Positions 15,945-17,603 of a stretch of 17,603 nucleotides of DNA are shown one piece after another. This DNA comes from an uncultured Duncaniella sp. GTDB taxonomy: Bacteria > Bacteroidota > Bacteroidia > Bacteroidales > Muribaculaceae. The DNA lies in the NCBI GenBank assembly GCA_910586665.1, contig CAJUIX010000036.1:1-17603 (forward strand). The letters are read 5' to 3'. Within the stretch, counting starts at the first letter, position 1, and every line of letters starts with the position of its first letter. Position numbers and translations under genes: made by a program. Under the pieces are notes generated by a model, which searched no databases, was not told the DNA's origin, and saw nothing but the letters and a program-made list of their open reading frames with translations.

Positions 15945-17315
15945 TCAGTCGATGGCCTTGACCATTTCGCGTTTCAGCTCGATGTCTATCTCGCGATAGC
16001 GTGAGAAGGCGCGGCTCCCCGGCGCGTGGCCGCTGAGCTCGCTGACGAGGCTCTGGTCTTTGAATTTCTTGAAAATGTTGCCTATGAAAGTGCGGCGAGC
16101 CATGTGTGAGCTGGCCACTTCATAGATTCTCCGGCTTTCTCCCTCGCGGGTCTTGGGGTTGACCACCACCACGCGTCGCGTGATGCCCGCGAGTTTCAGT
16201 ATCTTTTTGATGACATAGTTATAGCCCACGCGGGTGTATATTTTGGGAAACAGCGTGTCGCGTGAGCTGTCGGAGTAGCGGGCTATAATGTTGCGCGCGG
16301 TCCTGTTGAGAGGTACTTTAATTGTAATCGGGCGCCCCTCGCGAGTCTTTCGCGCCACATAGTTCAGCTCGTCGTCGATAATATTGCCGCGGGTGAAGCC
16401 GGCGAGATCCGACACCCTGCAACCGACACAGCATTGGAATATGAAGATGTCGCGCTGAAGGGCGAGGTCCGGCCTATCGGATAAATCACACTGTTCTATG
16501 CGTCGGCGCTCCTCGAGGGTAAGGTATACAGGTGTGCCGTAGACATTTTGGCCGCCGACAAAGGTATCAAACGGATTGTTTGGTATACGCCTTGTCCTCA
16601 CCGCCCACCTCATGATTACCTTCAACAACTTCATGCGGTCGTTGACCGTATTCTGTCCCCGTGCCCTCGTCCTCCCTTCCAGCCCGGCCCCGCAAGCTAT
16701 CTTCGGATATTTTTTCACCCACAGATGCTCCTTGGCCATGAAATTTTCAAAAGCTTTGAGTGTCAAATCGTCAAGACGTGCCGCCGTGAGCCTGAAACGG
16801 GGGAACTTTATGCGACGGAACGCCTCAAAGCGGGCTACCGAGCGACGTACGAGCGCGTACGCCTCGTCGCGGCTTGCCGACAGGCTGTCGACCGAGGTCG
16901 ACATAACAAAATCGTCGATGATTGAAAGCAAATCCTTGCGCTCTTCCTCTATGCGTGGCAGTTCATCAGCCTGGAAACGCTCTATCGTCTCCACAAGCCA
17001 CCCGCGGCTTATAGCCCTTCGCCGCACCAGACAGAAACATTCCTCTATGTATGACATCATTCTTGACAGATGCTCGCTCACGGCACTGTATTCCGACTTT
17101 TCTGTCGCCGAAGCATCATCTCCCGGCTCACGCAGCACATAGCGGCGCGACCGCATCCCCTTGATAGAGAGATATTCCTCCTCAATCATTAGCCCCGGAA
17201 CAATCCAAATGTTCGTACAGGCCTGCTGGTCAACTTTTCCACATCTGAAGCGGAGTGAGATTTCAACCTTCCCACTGCTGTTCTTCCTTTTGCCGATATA
17301 CAGCTTAAACATCAT
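15945..17315 (-). CDS. Tyrosine recombinase (phage-integrase family)
   Basis: The 456-residue protein has an N-terminal arm-binding-like region (1-125), a SAM-like core-binding domain (about 128-245) and a C-terminal catalytic domain. All catalytic residues can be placed: R300 in GCRVSDL, K323 in VARKTREG, H404 and R407 in SSHMARRT, H430 in LSGHAPGS, and nucleophile Y440 in FSRYREI. It should therefore be active. The size and domain plan are those of integrases of Bacteroidetes mobile or genomic-island elements; site-specific invertases are usually shorter (about 300). It ends 64 bases from the tRNA-Arg gene and points at it. That is a common arrangement for an integrase at a tRNA attachment site, but no att repeat is visible here. 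The alternative start at 17312 is one codon later. No other mobile-element gene is in the window. Confidence 0.9.
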   Translation of the reverse strand: MMFKLYIGKRKNSSGKVEISLRFRCGKVDQQACTNIWIVPGLMIEEEYLSIKGMRSRRYVLREPGDDASATEKSEYSAVSEHLSRMMSYIEECFCLVRRRAISRGWLVETIERFQADELPRIEEERKDLLSIIDDFVMSTSVDSLSASRDEAYALVRRSVARFEAFRRIKFPRFRLTAARLDDLTLKAFENFMAKEHLWVKKYPKIACGAGLEGRTRARGQNTVNDRMKLLKVIMRWAVRTRRIPNNPFDTFVGGQNVYGTPVYLTLEERRRIEQCDLSDRPDLALQRDIFIFQCCVGCRVSDLAGFTRGNIIDDELNYVARKTREGRPITIKVPLNRTARNIIARYSDSSRDTLFPKIYTRVGYNYVIKKILKLAGITRRVVVVNPKTREGESRRIYEVASSHMARRTFIGNIFKKFKDQSLVSELSGHAPGSRAFSRYREIDIELKREMVKAID

Positions 17316-17372
17316 GCAATAAAACGATTAATAGCATATTATTAGAAAATATTGTTAGATGGACCGGCCATG

Positions 17373-17391
17373 TATAGAACCGGCTTCTATA
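17373..17391. repeat. Short perfect inverted repeat upstream of the recombinase
   Basis: TATAGAA and TTCTATA flank the five-base centre CCGGC, 58 bases upstream of the recombinase start codon. It could be an operator, a hairpin in the recombinase leader, or a recombinase-binding core. ACCGGC is also present just upstream at 17363-17368. Arms are only 7 bp, so chance is possible in AT-rich DNA. Confidence 0.5.
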
Positions 17392-17524
17392 TAATTGACG
17401 AAACGTATGAGCGAAAGTTACACAAAAATTATATTTTTTAGGCAAAATAAGCCATAAATAATGGAACATTCATACGCTATAAGCGCTTTGTCCTTACAAA
17501 ATTTATAGCCGGGCTTCCCCGCGT

Positions 17525-17544
17525 TTTATACGGGATTTATACGG
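17525..17544. repeat. Two direct copies of TTTATACGG
   Basis: The 9-bp string occurs at 17525-17533 and 17536-17544, a period of 11 bases, about one helical turn. Such phasing is typical of protein-binding sites, for example arm sites of integrases. No protein can be assigned. Confidence 0.5.
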
Positions 17545-17587
17545 TTCGTCCACATATCGGGATGCTGTGGAGGCGCGGAATAGCGGA

Positions 17588-17603
17588 TATTACTTAACTA
17601 CCA
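17588..17603. repeat. Right copy of the 16-bp inverted repeat
   Basis: TATTACTTAACTACCA ends exactly at the window edge and is the reverse complement of 40-55. On the left, the same sequence read toward the gene is followed by GGT and an ATG. A rightward gene with a similar start may therefore begin immediately beyond the window; this is a prediction. Confidence 0.75.

Larger units (their letters stand above)
17316..17603. other. Non-coding region upstream of the recombinase
   Basis: No gene is visible in these 288 bases. They should hold the recombinase promoter (leftward) and possibly the leader of a rightward gene beyond the window, since the final 16 bases match the leader of the left-edge gene. 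Small repeats include a 7-bp inverted repeat at 17373-17391, ACCGGC twice (17363, 17379), CGTATGA/TCATACG (17404-17410, 17470-17476), TTTATACGG twice (17525, 17536) and CCACA/TGTGG (17550, 17566). I found no exact TAnnTTTG on either strand. Confidence 0.6.

Noticed and set aside
121..17489. The shared 9-mer AAGCGCTTT upstream of both edge repeats (minus strand 129-121 and plus strand 17481-17489)
   Set aside because: A 9-bp match between two regions of about 300 bases is likely by chance, and the distances to the 16-bp repeat differ.
1..17603. CRISPR arrays, toxin-antitoxin pairs, restriction or phage-defence genes
   Set aside because: No regularly spaced repeats and no such protein motifs were found; the window is biosynthetic and envelope genes plus one recombinase.

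Overview
The window looks like a chromosomal segment of a Bacteroidales bacterium, with Muribaculaceae (S24-7) the best guess. The evidence is the Bacteroidetes-type promoters (TTTG, 20 bases, TAnnTTTG), the trpBEGDCFA gene order, and several Bacteroidetes-style proteins: an AsmA-like giant, a PorT-like beta-barrel and a SAM-5-type tyrosine recombinase. Genus-level placement is inference from general look, not from a marker gene.

Layout. Positions 1-36 hold the first 12 codons of a leftward gene that begins with a signal peptide. Positions 37-645 are gene-free, AT-rich and partly G-rich low-complexity DNA with a degenerate direct repeat. A strong promoter (646-677) starts the tryptophan operon. 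Its leader contains a 19-codon peptide with tandem Trp codons (791-850), a 12-bp candidate antiterminator pairing (819-830 with 893-904) and an intrinsic terminator (889-940). This is a complete-looking ribosome-mediated attenuator, of the kind catalogued as the Bacteroid-trp RNA motif. It is followed by trpB, trpE, trpG, trpD, trpC, trpF and trpA (965-7407), a full chorismate-to-tryptophan set.

A second promoter (7411-7442) starts a rightward cluster: queF and queC (7-deazaguanine/queuosine pathway), a membrane-anchored protein with an M15-peptidase-like His/Asp/His pattern, a 1176-residue AsmA-like envelope protein, a HAD phosphatase, and aroB (shikimate pathway, upstream of chorismate). 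All genes in this cluster are closely spaced. aroB meets a leftward outer-membrane beta-barrel gene (14885-15637) tail to tail.

The right part holds a tRNA-Arg(ACG) gene with its own promoter and terminator, then a leftward 456-residue tyrosine recombinase with a full catalytic set. A 288-base non-coding stretch with several small repeats ends the window. The last 16 bases of the window are an exact inverted copy of positions 40-55, the leader just upstream of the left-edge gene. This suggests either paralogous surface-protein genes flanking the window or sites for DNA inversion; the window is too short to decide.

Most of the window is well-understood housekeeping metabolism. The parts worth a second look are the trp attenuator, the terminal inverted repeat next to the recombinase, and the M15-like signature in the unassigned envelope protein.
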